Source: Antedon bifida (Eukaryota > Echinodermata > Crinoidea > Comatulida > Antedonidae). From it: a DNA stretch of 64,000 nucleotides. The notes under the pieces were generated by a model, which made no database searches, was not told where the DNA came from, and saw nothing but the letters and a program-made list of their open reading frames with translations. The translations under genes and the position numbers were made by a program. Positions 11,380-23,240 of this stretch are shown here, in pieces. The stretch lies in the NCBI GenBank assembly GCA_963402885.1, contig OY727094.1:21578501-21642500 (forward strand), read 5' to 3'. The number at the start of each line of letters is the position of its first letter. Position 1 is the first letter of the stretch.

Positions 11380-11775
11380 ATTAATGAAATTGATTATCAT
11401 AAGGCCTCAGGTAATGAAGGTCTGAGTAATATTGTTTTGTCTTTAGTTGCCAAACCTCTTTCACCAGTTATTATTGACCATCAACACAGATTTTACCCAG
11501 GTAGGTCTTGTGAAACCAATTTGTCTGTTCTGTTTGATGCATGTGTATGATGCAATAATTGCAAAGGGTCAATGCGACATTGTATATACAGATATGGCAA
11601 AAGTCTTCAGTTGAGTCCCATAAGTTGCTCTTGTTCAAACTCCAAAAATTTGGCTTAAAGCATGATCTTATTTTATCGGGCAGGTTTCAAAGAGTCACTT
11701 TTGATGATAACATGTCTGAATGGCTTCCAGTTTTATCTGGCATACCCCAGGGGTCTATTTTGATAGAGGAACAAA
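11380..11775 (+). pseudogene. Decayed LINE reverse transcriptase fragment
   Basis: Translating across frames gives the RT order HQHRFYPGRSCETNLSVLFD, DIVYTDMAKVFS (motif A, normally D-x-x-K-A-F-D), VPHKLLLFKLQKFGLKHD, SGRFQRVTFDD and PVLSGIPQGSIL (motif B). This matches Jockey/CR1-superfamily RTs. Stops and frameshifts interrupt it at about 11547 and 11615, and motif C (the YADD box) is absent because the homology ends near 11770. It is a relic of fingers and palm only; both ends are truncated. Confidence 0.75.
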
Positions 11776-13222
11776 TGTTTGGCTTAGTGCTATTATAATA
11801 TAGATACAATATAGGTACAATAGATAAAATGTGATTGGTCACTTAATTAGAAAAAGGGGTAGGACATTCCACGTATCATGGGACTTACACACCTGTCATT
11901 AATAAAGGTGCTAAATCAGGTGTGTTTAGTACAGCTTGACAACCTCCACTAGGGTTAATTATTTACTGGGGCCCGTTCAGATGGGTTGAAAATTACAGCT
12001 TATTCCCGCTGTGCAGTCGCGTGTGGCAATTGACTTTTGTTCTAGGCTAAACAAAATCGAGTAAAAAAATGTACATGTTATTTTAGACTGGGGCATTAAT
12101 AAATCAGCCAAGAGGTCATATAATTAGACAGGAGATGAAAAATCAATACACAGGGACAATATGGGCCCACCTGGCGGGGCGAAAAAAAGAAACAACTTGG
12201 GTCATATTTTACAAATTACACTGCCTTTAAACCTAATTTGCGGTCATGATTCGATTGTTATAGCATGTTGTTCAGCGGTAAATATTTTGTACGTCTGAAT
12301 GGCGCTTGATATATGCCTTGGGGCTAGGTTGAAAATGAGCGCTTATTTTTTACCACGTCCGAACACGATCCTGGTTCCTAGACTACAAGACTGGTATTCG
12401 GGACAACTTAAAGGGTAGTATACACAGACTTATATATAATTAAGATGAGAGCCTAGACTTTAACAGTATGGCATATTGTTTTCTACTATGTAAAAACACT
12501 AGCTATAGTATTATATATATTTTTTCATTTCTTAATGCTACAGAATATTTCCTAACTAAATTGTTTTTTCTACCAATCAAACGCAGAGTGAAACCATTAA
12601 TTGGCTATTGATCTAGAATTTCTTCTTTTTGGAGTGGTAGATACTTGCACTTTAAAATAAAAGACAGAATGTAAATGTACAAATAAGTATGAGTCTGTCT
12701 GTGATGAGCAGAATTGTAAACTCAACAAGTCGGACGGGGAGCTGTTGCCCCAGTTGCCTGGGCAACACCTTTGATTTCATACTAAATGTTTTTTCTGCCA
12801 CTAAATTAAAATTGATATCCCATTTCATCATATATATTAACCGTTAACGTTATAGAAGTCCAGGGTTGGAGGAGCCTATATGTAAATTGACAGACTGCAG
12901 CCTAAAATTAACCAGCAGTCAACAATACCGCGCACAATTTACCGGCGGCCATTTATCATGAATTTTATGTGAGAGAGTACCATTTCCGGCCATCTAGAGG
13001 TGTCATTTAACAAAATTCGCTAATCCACGCAAATACTCAGTATTTACGACACTGGACTCTTGGTAAGTACTAGACGCACATGAACTGACATGATTTTTCT
13101 TTTTAAATGCCTAAATTCAAAGTTTGATTGTAAATTTGTCTCTCAATTTCATTAAAAAAAAACATTTTATGAAGTTGTAATTCTATATCGTCTTTGATTT
13201 ATTTTAATATTAATAATAATTC
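11776..13222. other. Unassigned spacer
   Basis: No recognisable coding sequence. It contains moderately GC-rich islands around 11960-12060 and 12330-12380 and a stretch at 12900-13020 with CGGCGGCC-like words. No terminal repeats were found. Confidence 0.35.
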
Positions 13223-13235
13223 AATTTAATATAGC
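13223..13235. repeat. Target-site duplication, left copy
   Basis: AATTTAATATAGC here is repeated exactly at 15661-15673, directly after the poly-A tail of the intervening LINE. A 13-bp direct repeat is typical of target-primed reverse transcription. Confidence 0.85.
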
Positions 13236-15660
13236 ACTACACAAATTTAAATTTGGTCCATCATTTATTTTGTTGGTAGCGACGCTACTTAAAGGCACAA
13301 AGAGTTGTATAAACCACAATTTGTGGTTATCTGAATTCTTCGAACTTAAATCTGGGGTTAGACAAGGTTGCCCATTGAGTCCTTACCTTTTTAACATTGC
13401 GACAGAAATCTTCGCTCTCAAAATTAAAATGAGTAAAGATGTAAACGGTATCAAATTGCCTAATACAAATTATCCAATTAACGAAATCAAAATTACTAGC
13501 TATGCTGATGACAACACATTATTCCTTGGTGATAATGCTTCCATCTAAAATGTTTTTAAAATCATTAAAGAATTTTCCAATTTGTCACAATACCGGCTGA
13601 AAATATCGAGGAAAATTGGACGAAACGAATAGAAAAACTACAAAACATTACCTACCTATGGGAAAAAAGATATCTGTCGTTGAAAGGTAAAGTGGTTATT
13701 AAATCACTGCTGATATCCCAAATTTTATTTCCAATTATGGTCCTCGATGTACCTCAATGGGTTAATAAAGCTATAGAAACAATACTATATACATTTTTAT
13801 GGGGAGGAAAAAAGGAAAAAGTTAAACGGACTACGGTTATTGGAAACAAAATACATGGAGGTCTAGATATGGTCCATGTACCTACGATAATAACAACCTT
13901 TAAAATCAATTGGATCAAAAGAATTTTTAACGATGAAATAGCAGCATGGAAAAATATACCACGGTCAATTTTATCAGGTATTGCACCGAATATATCGTCT
14001 CTCTATTTTAATTCCTCTGCATCACAACTTTATACAACTTTACAGATGCAAAGGAAAGAATTTTAAGTGTTTGTTATGTTGGTATGAACTTAAAACTCCC
14101 AAGAATACAATTGAAGTGGGTATGCCAGCAAATGAGATTATTTGGTGCAATTCTGGCATTACATATGAAACTAGGCAACTGTATTTTAAAAAATGGATAG
14201 AGAACGGGATCGTTTATATCAAAGATCTTTTTAATAAAGATGCAACATTAAAGTCTTTTTCACAACTTAAAGAAGTGGTGCAAAGAAAAGAATCCTTCAC
14301 CATAGAATACTTTATGCTTTTTAAGGCAATTCCAAAGGAGTGGATTTATGGTAACTATAACGAAAATTGTGACCAAGTACTACATTCCCCTGGATTTTAC
14401 ACAAAGAATCAGTTTGTAACAATAGAGTCACTAACAAATCTATTAATAAGGTATGAACTTATACATAAATATTTCAAACCACCAAGCAGTCAAGTGTACT
14501 GGCAACACCGTTTCAAATTTTATGAATTTAATTGGGATGATATTTGGAACAATCTATGCATGTCTCCCAATACCCTAGAGTATTCTCCACAAACTGGAAA
14601 ATCCTGATTAATTGTTACCCAACAAACATTTTACTGAAAAAAATGGGAATAATTGAAGATCAGTTTTGTAACTTCTGTAATGCACAATTGATAGATAATA
14701 TAGAACATTATTTATTTCTGTGTCCCAGCATCTCCTATTTATGGGATGAACTGAGACAAAATATAATGATAAATATAGAGTTAGAACATGTTATGTTTGG
14801 ATTTTACGCACAAAGAATGAATTGTAAATATATAAATAAAATTATTTTTATTGCTAAATTCTCAATATGTAAATTTAAACACAGTAACCATAAAAACAAT
14901 CTTATTAATGTCTTTCATAATGAACTAATCACAAGGAGTGTGCAATATTTGTACTAAGATTGGGAACATAATATACAACATTTTATGTAGTTAAATATTT
15001 TATGGTTTTTATCATATATCTTGGACTCACTAACTATTTCATGCAACATTCGCTATGTTTCAAGTAAATTTTATGTAACAATAAGGCAAAAGAAACTCTG
15101 TTGAAAAGTGGATTTATTTAAAATAAAAAGCAATGTTAAATGAAAATATTTTGTTATTCAAAATAAAAAGCAATGTTAATATTTTGTTAGTTTAAATAGC
15201 TAGTAAGTAGTAATTTACAGTTAAAAGAGAGAATATGCATTGGTAATTAAATATATGTTTGATCGAAACAAATGCAACGGTAATAGTATACTATGATTGT
15301 AAATATCTAAAAAAAAAATGAAAAAAAAATACTAAGAGAATGGGAAAGGGTTAGAATAGATTATATGTATACAAAAAAGAAATCAGTACTAGTAGAAATT
15401 ATATAAGAATAGGTTATGAAATGAATACAACTGATTGTTCTAATCAGAAGAAAAAACAAACATTGTTAATTGAATATTAGATGTTAAGTAGGATGTTGAG
15501 AATAACATGTGTTAATAGAAAAAAAAAGTAAAACTACTGAGGAAACGGAAATGTATTATATATTATATGAAATGAGAGTATATACAACAATTGTAATATA
15601 TTTATGAAAGATTGAATGATGAATAAAGGTGGTGGCTACCACAAAAGATAAAAAAAAAAA
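13236..15660 (+). mobile_element. 5'-truncated L1/Tx1-type LINE
   Basis: 2.4-kb insertion bounded by a 13-bp direct repeat and ending in an A-rich tail (about 15647-15660). It contains RT motifs B and C, the long L1-type C-terminal region and a zf-RVT-like Cys/His cluster, followed by about 700 bp of AT-rich 3' UTR. A short internal duplication ('aaataaaaagcaatgtta') lies at about 15120-15180. The endonuclease, ORF1 and RT fingers are absent, so this is a dead-on-arrival copy. It landed within an older minus-strand RT fragment. Confidence 0.85.
13264..14957 (+). pseudogene. L1/Tx1-type RT, C-terminal half, frameshifted
   Basis: Coding sequence runs through four frame segments (13264-13548, 13590-14066, 14050-14603, 14604-14957). 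It begins just before motif B (ELKSGVRQGCPLSPYLFN), continues to motif C (SYADDNTLFLGD), then has a short deletion near 13580. It resumes with LSLKGKVVIKSLLISQ and the L1-group tail (FLWGGKKEKVKRTTVIG, GGLDMVHVP). Close to the end is C-x2-C...H-x5-C (FCNFCNAQLIDNIEHYLFLC), the zf-RVT signature of L1/Tx1 and plant-type LINE RTs. Three frameshifts make it non-functional. The 5' truncation point coincides with the target-site duplication. Confidence 0.8.
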
Positions 15661-15673
15661 AATTTAATATAGC
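15661..15673. repeat. Target-site duplication, right copy
   Basis: Exact repeat of 13223-13235, immediately downstream of the poly-A tail. Confidence 0.85.
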
Positions 15674-15790
15674 GCAAAATGCTGATTTGATTTTGACGAT
15701 TTGAGTTTCAAGCTTACTCCCAGCCTCTTCACAATCTTTTGGATGGAATGCAATGTAAAGCTGTGTGTTATCAGCATGAACTGCACACAA
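15674..15790 (-). pseudogene. CR1-like RT fragment around motif C, interrupted by the L1/Tx1 insertion
   Basis: On the minus strand the frame reads AVHADNTQLYIAFHPKDC followed by EEAGSKLETQIVKIKSAF. This corresponds to the YADDTQLY...F palm motif C and the following helix of CR1/Rex-type LINEs, with the catalytic pair changed to D-N. Homology stops exactly at 15673, the insertion point of the downstream LINE. The other half is not recognisable on the far side (before 13222). The fragment is short, so the clade is tentative. Confidence 0.6.
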
Positions 15791-18700
15791 TGTGCGGCAA
15801 CAATGTTTTGTAGTGAGGCAGTGAACAGGTGGGTACGACGACAGAGCTTTGAAGGATGCCAAAATAAACTATTCTTTTCATTGAGAAAAAATGGAAAATT
15901 TGTAAACGCTCAAAATGTACATGTTCTAATTTTAGTACTGTATTTTAACATTGTTATGCGCGATTTCGCACACAACTTCCTGCATACACATACATTTTTT
16001 TTTGGCTTAAATTCAGTTGATCTGAAGTTTATGTGTAGTGAATTTAATTGATATTTGACAATATTTAAACAGAAAATATGATTGTTAGGGTGAAACACAA
16101 AATGATGCCTTGATGACATTACGATTTTTATGGGCAACTTTTATTATGGTGAAGATATTGTAAAAATTTAAAAATCATTGAGATTGAGAAACGGTACACA
16201 AAAATCTACAGAAAGAAATAAAAAGAGGAAAAATTAGATTTTGTAAGATCACCTAAGGTAATATTATTGTAAGACCTAATTAATAAAATGGAATATGATC
16301 CCTTAAAGATTACGCTTCCTATTCCTAATTCCACACTGCAGATGATATAAGAAATATGAATACTTGGAAAATAACATTAAATATCAGATATATAAAACAG
16401 ACACATAAAATAAGCCAAAGTCTTTAAGTAGAGTAAGTGTGTGATTATAAAGCTATATTTAAAATTCACACATTAAATACTTCGGAGCAAATCATAAATC
16501 ATGATGATATGCCAGTGAGTGTAATAAGTCTTACTGATGGCAGATTGAACAATGAATATTCAACAGCTTAAAACCTGCTTTGTGAAATATGAACACTTAG
16601 ATTTTACTAACTAATTGAAACTGATTGCTGAAAGATTGACTAATGTAATTCCTAATTATTATTATGTTAAATGAATGTAAAAACACCCATAAATGAAAAT
16701 TAAATAAAAACTATATCATTAAACAATTTAATTAAACAGTCTTTCAATTCATATACAATTTCCTAAAATATCATTGGATTTTATTAGACAAAATATCTTA
16801 TCTTTAATGTGTTATAAATTCACAGAATATTGATTGCTTTAACACTGTTTCCATCAAAATATGTGAGTGATGAATTTTAATAAATGGAAAGAAAATGGGG
16901 CATTTATTTCTTTTCTAATTTCTACAATGGTTATTTCTAAAGAGCCATGCTCAATTAATATGAAAAAGCTTTTATAGGGAAACAAAAGCATGCAAAAACT
17001 TCCTAATATTTTGAATGAGTTTCATATTCATGCTAGCAAATCAACCAAATGAACGCTTTCAAGAGTGAACTGTTTTTTATGCTTTTGGCAATATGTAATT
17101 TTTTTTATTGTATGGTTGGAAAACAAAGTTCCATCACTAAAAAACAAAAGTAGGAATTGTAGCTCTCAAAATAGAAAAGGAAAGATGGCATATAACATTC
17201 CTAGAAATAAAATAACAGGACTTGAAAATTGTGTAAATTATATAGAATATGAATATAATCTTACCTTAGTTTGCCAATTTTATTCAAACATTAGAGATAA
17301 GTTATTTCCCCACTTTTATTACATTAACCCATGTTACTAAGTCTTATCATATGTTACCATCTACAAACAGCAAATTATTAAACGCATATTTAAAGCATAT
17401 TATATTATGTTTTAATGTAAATTGGCCAGAAGCCTCTATTACGAAGAAAATAAATTTCCTAGGAAAGAAAGTATTCTTATTATTACACCTCTTTTTTTTT
17501 TCTCTTTTCTCTCTTCCAATGTTCCAAATAAGATGAAAACATTTTGCTTGCATGACAAGATAACTTCATGCAAATAAGCATTACAATTAATTTTTTTATT
17601 ATTTACGGTATATTAAAATATGAACAATTAAGCTAAATATATATGGTATGTTTTTGTGAGGCCTTGCCACAAAAAAATACTGTATATTCTTGGCAGCCTA
17701 GACTAATAAAACATACCAGCCTTAAAGCTCAGGTACAGGCATGAATTTTAAACATAATATCTGGTTAATTGTACATAAATCTAATATTTGTAACAGAAAT
17801 CAAGACGAAAAAACATGAATTTCCCCTAATATGGTCAAATACAAAATTTGGCAAAATTCTGCCAAAAAAACTAGGAAGACTTTTTTCAGTAGTTAGGTAG
17901 TTAACATAATGTAATAACATGTCTGGTGACTCCCTAGAAGGTGAAAAATATGGATGGAAATAAAATTCTGAAGTTGAATAAAAATACCAGAAATGTAAAA
18001 TTCAAGTTATATTAGTCATCTGATAACATTTTTTACCATACCGTTTATTTTTCATAGCTTTTTAAAATGCCTCTCTATTTTCAAAATTTGTGTACAAAAG
18101 AATAGAGATTTTACTGTGTAATTTGAACTATCCCCCCACTGATAAGAAAGTGCTAATTTTCAAAAAGCTTGTGTAACACAAATAAAATCCCAAAAATTAT
18201 GAAACATAGGGGAAACTATAGATCGATAATTATTGGAATGTATGATCAATAGAAAACCTGGCCTTTAAGCTAAAAACAAACACTACACTGCAGTATGTTC
18301 ATCAACAAAGTAACCACACACAGATCAATTCAATCAATTCAACTTTATTTCAGTCAAACTGTCCAAATCAAACATATAAATACAATAAAAAATAATACAA
18401 AGCATCATGCGACAACCGTCATGGAGAGAGGACTAATAATTATTTGTTGATATATAGGGCCTCTTAAAATACATGAGGATTATGTTTTGGAATTTATTGA
18501 TCCAAAGAACGCAATAAATAAACAAATCTGGTCTTTGATTTAAAATGTATTTGTTTATTACATAATGTAATGTGTTATTGCTAGTAAGTACAAGAAGCAA
18601 GCAAATTATTAAATAAATCAGAGAAAATATTTAATACTAAATAATACTAAATGGTCTGGTAGTAAAATCAACTGAATGAAATAGTTATAATAGCTTGCCA

Positions 18701-18905
18701 TTTCTTTATCTGTAATTCTGTAATCGTGTGTATATGTGTGTAGACAAGAATGGTCTGTAACACCAGAAAATCTAAAATTGAAAACCTCATCACATCATAG
18801 AAATAAACCTCTTTAGTGGTAATAGAATAATCTAATTCTAACCATTAAAAAGTCACTAAAGATATATTACCCTTGATATAATGGTACAACCCATCATTTT
18901 AAAAA
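15791..18905. other. Long AT-rich region without a recognisable gene
   Basis: Open frames of 60-120 codons occur by chance in this AT-rich DNA (for example 15701-16051 and 17065-17340) but show no domain, codon bias or splice pattern that I trust. 18338-18425 ('caactttatttcagtcaaac...') resembles the 3' end of a reverse-oriented retroelement, without proof. Confidence 0.4.
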
Positions 18906-18906
18906 A

Positions 18907-19050
18907 ATCTTAGTTTTCTAGATCTAGAAAACTAAGATATTTTAGGTCTTAGTTTCCTAGATCTTAGTTTTCTAGACATCCATCATCGGATCTAGAAAAC
19001 TTAGACCTAAGATTAGAAAACTAAGATATTTTAGGTCTTAGTTTTCTAGA
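18907..19050. repeat. Compound palindrome built from a TCTTAGTTTTCTAGA unit
   Basis: The unit ATCTTAGTTTTCTAGA and its reverse complement TCTAGAAAACTAAGAT alternate at least six times in 145 bp, with GATATTTTAGGTC joints. Several overlapping hairpins with arms over 14 bp can form. No ORF. It sits directly before family A copy 2. Confidence 0.75.
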
Positions 19051-19646
19051 CACCCTAAACAAACTGGCGATTTCAAATGTACGTACAGCAGGACTAATAA
19101 CACATTGTCGTTTACAGAACGAATAAATAGTCACGATGATTTATGTAGTCAACTAAAATTAGCACCCTGGGAATTACTTTCGAAAGAGAAACTTGTCACA
19201 AAATGAGTCCAAATTTTAAACAAACCCAATTTGTATTTTGTATATAACATTAGGGTTGAGGGATGGGGAAAGAGGATGGGTACAAAGAGGAACAATTTTT
19301 AAATATATTTTTATCCACTCAGTAACGAAATATCTTTTTAATGTTTTTTAGGCCTATAAATAATATACCACTAAATACTAAAACTAAATATTTGCGATTT
19401 AATACTTTGTTAAAACTGTCACTGTCATAGTCGATTGAAATAGTAATACATGTAACGATACATTACTACGACGTTTATATTTTTTTTAAATTATTAATTA
19501 ATACAAACGTTGAGAAGCAACTGTCAGTAATAAAGTTCATTTATATATTATGTGTTTATAATCTAACAGTAGGCCCTTCCCAAACTCACAGTAATAAAGT
19601 TTATTTGTATATATTTTTATATTATATCTAACAGTACCAACACTCA

Positions 19647-20475
19647 CAGGGCTGTTTCTGCTCAGCAGAAATAATTCATTATTAACCGATTATTTTTTTA
19701 ATCGATTATTTTTGGGAAGCAGAAATGGCGCAAAATGAAATAACTGATTAAAAAATAACCGATCCATTAAATGTTTTAACCGATTATTTCTTGTTTTAAC
19801 CGATTATTGCGGAGCAGTTTTGAGCTGCAACACAAATAGCGATTATTGACCACACTTTGACCTCTAGAGTATGGCAACCCTCATTCACAAAGCATGCTGT
19901 TTATTTGCATGTGGACGATGAGATGATAACAATCAAATGTTAAATATTTGATTTTTATTATTTTGTGGGGAAGAATTATACCAAGAGACTGGATTCTGCG
20001 TTACAAACCGTTACAGTCTAGGCTAACGATGTTTTGCATGTCCTTTTTTAGGCCTGTTGTTTCAGTAGAAATATATAGCCTAGCTAGGCCCTAGAGTAGA
20101 ACCAACGGCGAAATGAACTTTTCTCACCGACGTCCCTTATTAATATAACATCATTATTCTGTTGTATGTGGTACGGTAGTAGGCCTAGATGTTTATTTTA
20201 CAAATAATATAGCTTTACGTAAAAGTTCAATTTTTAATTTGTAATCCTACATGTGAGAGTTTTAGGCAGCGATAGGATGTAAACAAACAAACTCTCATCG
20301 GTCTTCCATAACTTGAACTGCAATGTGGGTATGGATGACATGATTTTTAAAAAGCGATTACCAGATAACCGATTAACGTCGGAGAAAATTTTCAGTTGCA
20401 TCGCGGTCAATTCTGTGGTTTGTGGTACTTAGGAAAAATCGATTATTTTTATTTTTTCAGCAGAAACAGACCCAG
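19647..20475. mobile_element. MITE inserted in family A
   Basis: The left end CAGGGCTGTTTCTGCT and right end AGCAGAAACAGACCCAG form imperfect terminal inverted repeats. The same site is uninterrupted in copies 1 and 4 of family A ('cacagtaaga'), which proves the insertion. Imperfect flanking 8-mers ACTCACAG/ACCCAGAG could be the target-site duplication. Subterminal repeats of ACCGATTATT or close variants occur at about 19684, 19697, 19788, 19809 on the left and 20370 and 20437 on the right, as is common for transposase-binding sites. CAGGG ends suggest a hAT-like origin. No transposase ORF. Confidence 0.75.
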
Positions 20476-21069
20476 AGTAAGAGATTTTCGATTCAAATGG
20501 CAACCAAAAGTGGTTAATACGTATTTACAGTATTGTCAAAGTATTGCAATACTATATCTTAAGGTTTTAAGTTTATTCTCCAAGAGCCCATAAATTTACC
20601 TACTTATTTTAAATCAAATAATTTGGAATGTTCTATTCATCACAAATCAATAATTTGTATAAACGTATATTAAATCTATCAAAATGGTATTTTTTAAAGA
20701 AAATCGGCCTGTCTTCAACATTATGATGCTGTACTCCAGCTGTTTGATTGGTTTTCAGCTATTAAAAACAAATATCGTAGGAGTAGATAGGTAAATGCGG
20801 CATCTTCGTATTATTGAGTGCGGGTATTTTTCAAGATGGACATTCATTAAACAGTGTATACCATGATTGGAAAACACCCTGTTACAACCGCTAATGTAGA
20901 AAACACCAGCTAATGTCGAAACACCAACAGCTTATGTTGTAAATAAAAATCAACACCAGCTAATGTAGAAACGGTCAACAGCTTATGTAGTAACGAAAAT
21001 TACCTCCCAGCTTAAGTAGTTACTATCGCCAGCTAATGTAGAAAACGTTGGAAGCCATCTCTTGCATTT

Positions 21070-21320
21070 GTGGATCACAAATTTGTTAACAAGAGCATTA
21101 ATGATGTTTCACATAAATTTATACGTAGAAGTATACAGTGCCACTATGACAAGGTTCTATACCACCATGAACATATGATTCGTCATCGGAACAATCTTCA
21201 AGGGGCTTGCACTGTGCTTGATTTTCATCATATACGTGGTATTATGAATGTCTTTCGCTTGGAAAGCAGAAGAAGCTCAATTTCCTTAGCAAAGATCGTC
21301 CAGTACATCGAACAACATCC
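21070..21320 (+). pseudogene. Penelope-like element, N-terminal coding region (frameshifted)
   Basis: Frame 1 reads DHKFVNKSINDVSHKFIRRSI through GIMNVF. From about 21252 the adjacent frame reads LSLGKQKKLNFLSKDRP, which looks like the 'RxxKKLxxL' segment preceding the RT in Penelope-like proteins and runs directly into the 639-codon RT frame. A single frameshift near 21245 would therefore connect the two, suggesting that the original RT protein began upstream of the 21321 ATG. Confidence 0.55.
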
Positions 21321-23240
21321 ATGCCAATGAATATTGACACCTCTAAACTTGTAGTTACAATACCTGAAGACTTGGTTCTAACAGAAGATGAAAGGTCAGT
21401 TCTATCCAAAGGTTTATCATTCATACCACAACAGAAGTATATTGATGAATTTGATGCTAAATCAGATCTAGAACAATACTACAGACGCCTGAGGCTCAAA
21501 TCTCAATTCCATGATCAAGATTCTACAGTGTCAAATCGCGATGAATTTCAACAACTTAACCGCAAGAAGTCTAATTGGACCCCATTTCCGGGTAAGTTTG
21601 CTTCCTTGGACCTGTATATTCAGAAATGTAGACACGATATTGAACAGCTTGATATTAAACAACGTGTTAAATCACGCAACATGTCTGCTAGAGAATTATC
21701 TGCGCTACGTACATTGAAGAATAACCCTAATTATGTTATAAAGCGAGCTGACAAAGGTGGTGCTACTGTTGTGTGGAGGAAAGATTTGTATATCTCAGAA
21801 GGTGAACGACAATTATCAGATCGCGCAACGTATCAACCACTTCCTAATGATCCTACTTCTAAAGATATTGATATTGTTAAAACGACTATTAAATCGCTGA
21901 TTAAGAATAATCAACTTCCTGCAACTGCGAACAGCTTAATTAACACTGATGGGTCCTGTGCTAATTGGTATATGCTACCAAAGATTCACAAACAAAGTAA
22001 CCCAGGAAGACCTATTGTTTCAGCTTGTAATAGTCCCACTGTGGTTATTAGTGAATTTATAGATAGTATTTTGCAACCTATCGTGCAAAAATTACCAACG
22101 TATATTAAGGATACTAATGAAGCTGTGAAATTATTTGAGAATTTTCAATTTAGATCAATGGGAGGATATATTTTCACTATGGATGTTAAATCTTTATATA
22201 CGTCAATACCTATCAATGATGGACTAATCGCACTCAGACACTATCTAGAGAAGGACATAAACCAACCGCGAATGTGCTCAGTAGAAACTATACTTCGCCT
22301 TTCTGAACTAGTACTCACTACTACAGCTTTTGCTTTTAATGGATCATATTATCGTCAAATATCAGGAGTCAGTATGGGTAGCAAGATGGCGCCATCATTT
22401 GCTTGTCTCTTTATGGGCTACCTTGAACATAACATCTTTGAACAATTTGAAAGACAGAAACCTGAATTATTTAAGCGATACATTGATGATTGTATTGGAG
22501 CAACTAGTGGTAGTACTGAAGATGTACTTGATTTTGCGAATAACTACCATCCAGCTATTGAGTTTACATATGAAATATCCTCTAAATCGGTCGCATTTTT
22601 GGACATTCAATTAAGTATTGATAACTTAAATTTGACAACATCAGTACATTATAAGGATACAGATGCCCACACATACCTTAATTATGCATCATCACACCCG
22701 CCTTCTTGTAAGAGAGCTATTCCGTATTCTCAATTTTTGAGACTCAGAAGGATTTGTAGTAGCAATGAGGACTTTAAGTTGAGGACCGCAGAAATGGCTG
22801 AATTCTTTTATCAACGTGGATATCCAAATGACATTGTTGATAAATCATTGGATAAGATACACACCGTTACTCATGAAGAAGCACTCATACCTAAAGTTCA
22901 TGATGTGTCTGATCGTACGTCTTTAGTTCTAACATTCCATCCTACTTCAAAGAAAATCGCAAAAATCGTCATGGATAACTACCATATCTTGGAATCTGAC
23001 CCAGTAACTAAGAACATTTTTAATGTACACCCCATGATATCATATAAACGAGATCGTAATCTTAAAGATCAGTTAGTGAATTCTAAATTAAAATCATCAA
23101 ATCATAATGATGTTGGGATGACTAAGTGTAACAGAAATAGATGTAAGACGTGTAAACATGTAATATGTACTAGTAGTATCATAGGACCACGTAAGAATTT
23201 TGATATTCAAGATAATTGGTTATCCGCACTTGGCGGATAA
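21321..23240 (+). CDS. Penelope-like reverse transcriptase (interrupted before its nuclease)
   Basis: 639 codons. Blocks in order: KSNWTPFPGKFASLD (about 83-97), YVIKRADKGGATVV (138-151), the finger block WYMLPKIHKQ with GRPIVSACNSPT, motif A TMDVKSLYTSIP (D288), motif B QISGVSMGSKMAPS (346-359), motif C YIDD (387-390), FLDIQL, thumb FLRLRRIC (472-479), and a Cys cluster C603/C608/C611 (CNRNRCKTC). These are diagnostic of Penelope-like elements, whose RT is related to telomerase. The final residues (NWLSALGG) come from the inserted hairpin repeat at 23218, which supplies the stop. The GIY-YIG nuclease normally fused to this RT lies about 1.2 kb downstream. The RT palm is complete. Confidence 0.9.
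   Translation: MPMNIDTSKLVVTIPEDLVLTEDERSVLSKGLSFIPQQKYIDEFDAKSDLEQYYRRLRLKSQFHDQDSTVSNRDEFQQLNRKKSNWTPFPGKFASLDLYIQKCRHDIEQLDIKQRVKSRNMSARELSALRTLKNNPNYVIKRADKGGATVVWRKDLYISEGERQLSDRATYQPLPNDPTSKDIDIVKTTIKSLIKNNQLPATANSLINTDGSCANWYMLPKIHKQSNPGRPIVSACNSPTVVISEFIDSILQPIVQKLPTYIKDTNEAVKLFENFQFRSMGGYIFTMDVKSLYTSIPINDGLIALRHYLEKDINQPRMCSVETILRLSELVLTTTAFAFNGSYYRQISGVSMGSKMAPSFACLFMGYLEHNIFEQFERQKPELFKRYIDDCIGATSGSTEDVLDFANNYHPAIEFTYEISSKSVAFLDIQLSIDNLNLTTSVHYKDTDAHTYLNYASSHPPSCKRAIPYSQFLRLRRICSSNEDFKLRTAEMAEFFYQRGYPNDIVDKSLDKIHTVTHEEALIPKVHDVSDRTSLVLTFHPTSKKIAKIVMDNYHILESDPVTKNIFNVHPMISYKRDRNLKDQLVNSKLKSSNHNDVGMTKCNRNRCKTCKHVICTSSIIGPRKNFDIQDNWLSALGG

Noticed and set aside
15701-16051. 116-codon plus-strand frame
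   Set aside because: Overlaps the antisense of the motif C RT fragment and AT-rich DNA; composition looks random.
17065-17553. Overlapping frames of 60-90 codons
   Set aside because: Both strands open in AT-rich DNA; no domain, no codon signal.
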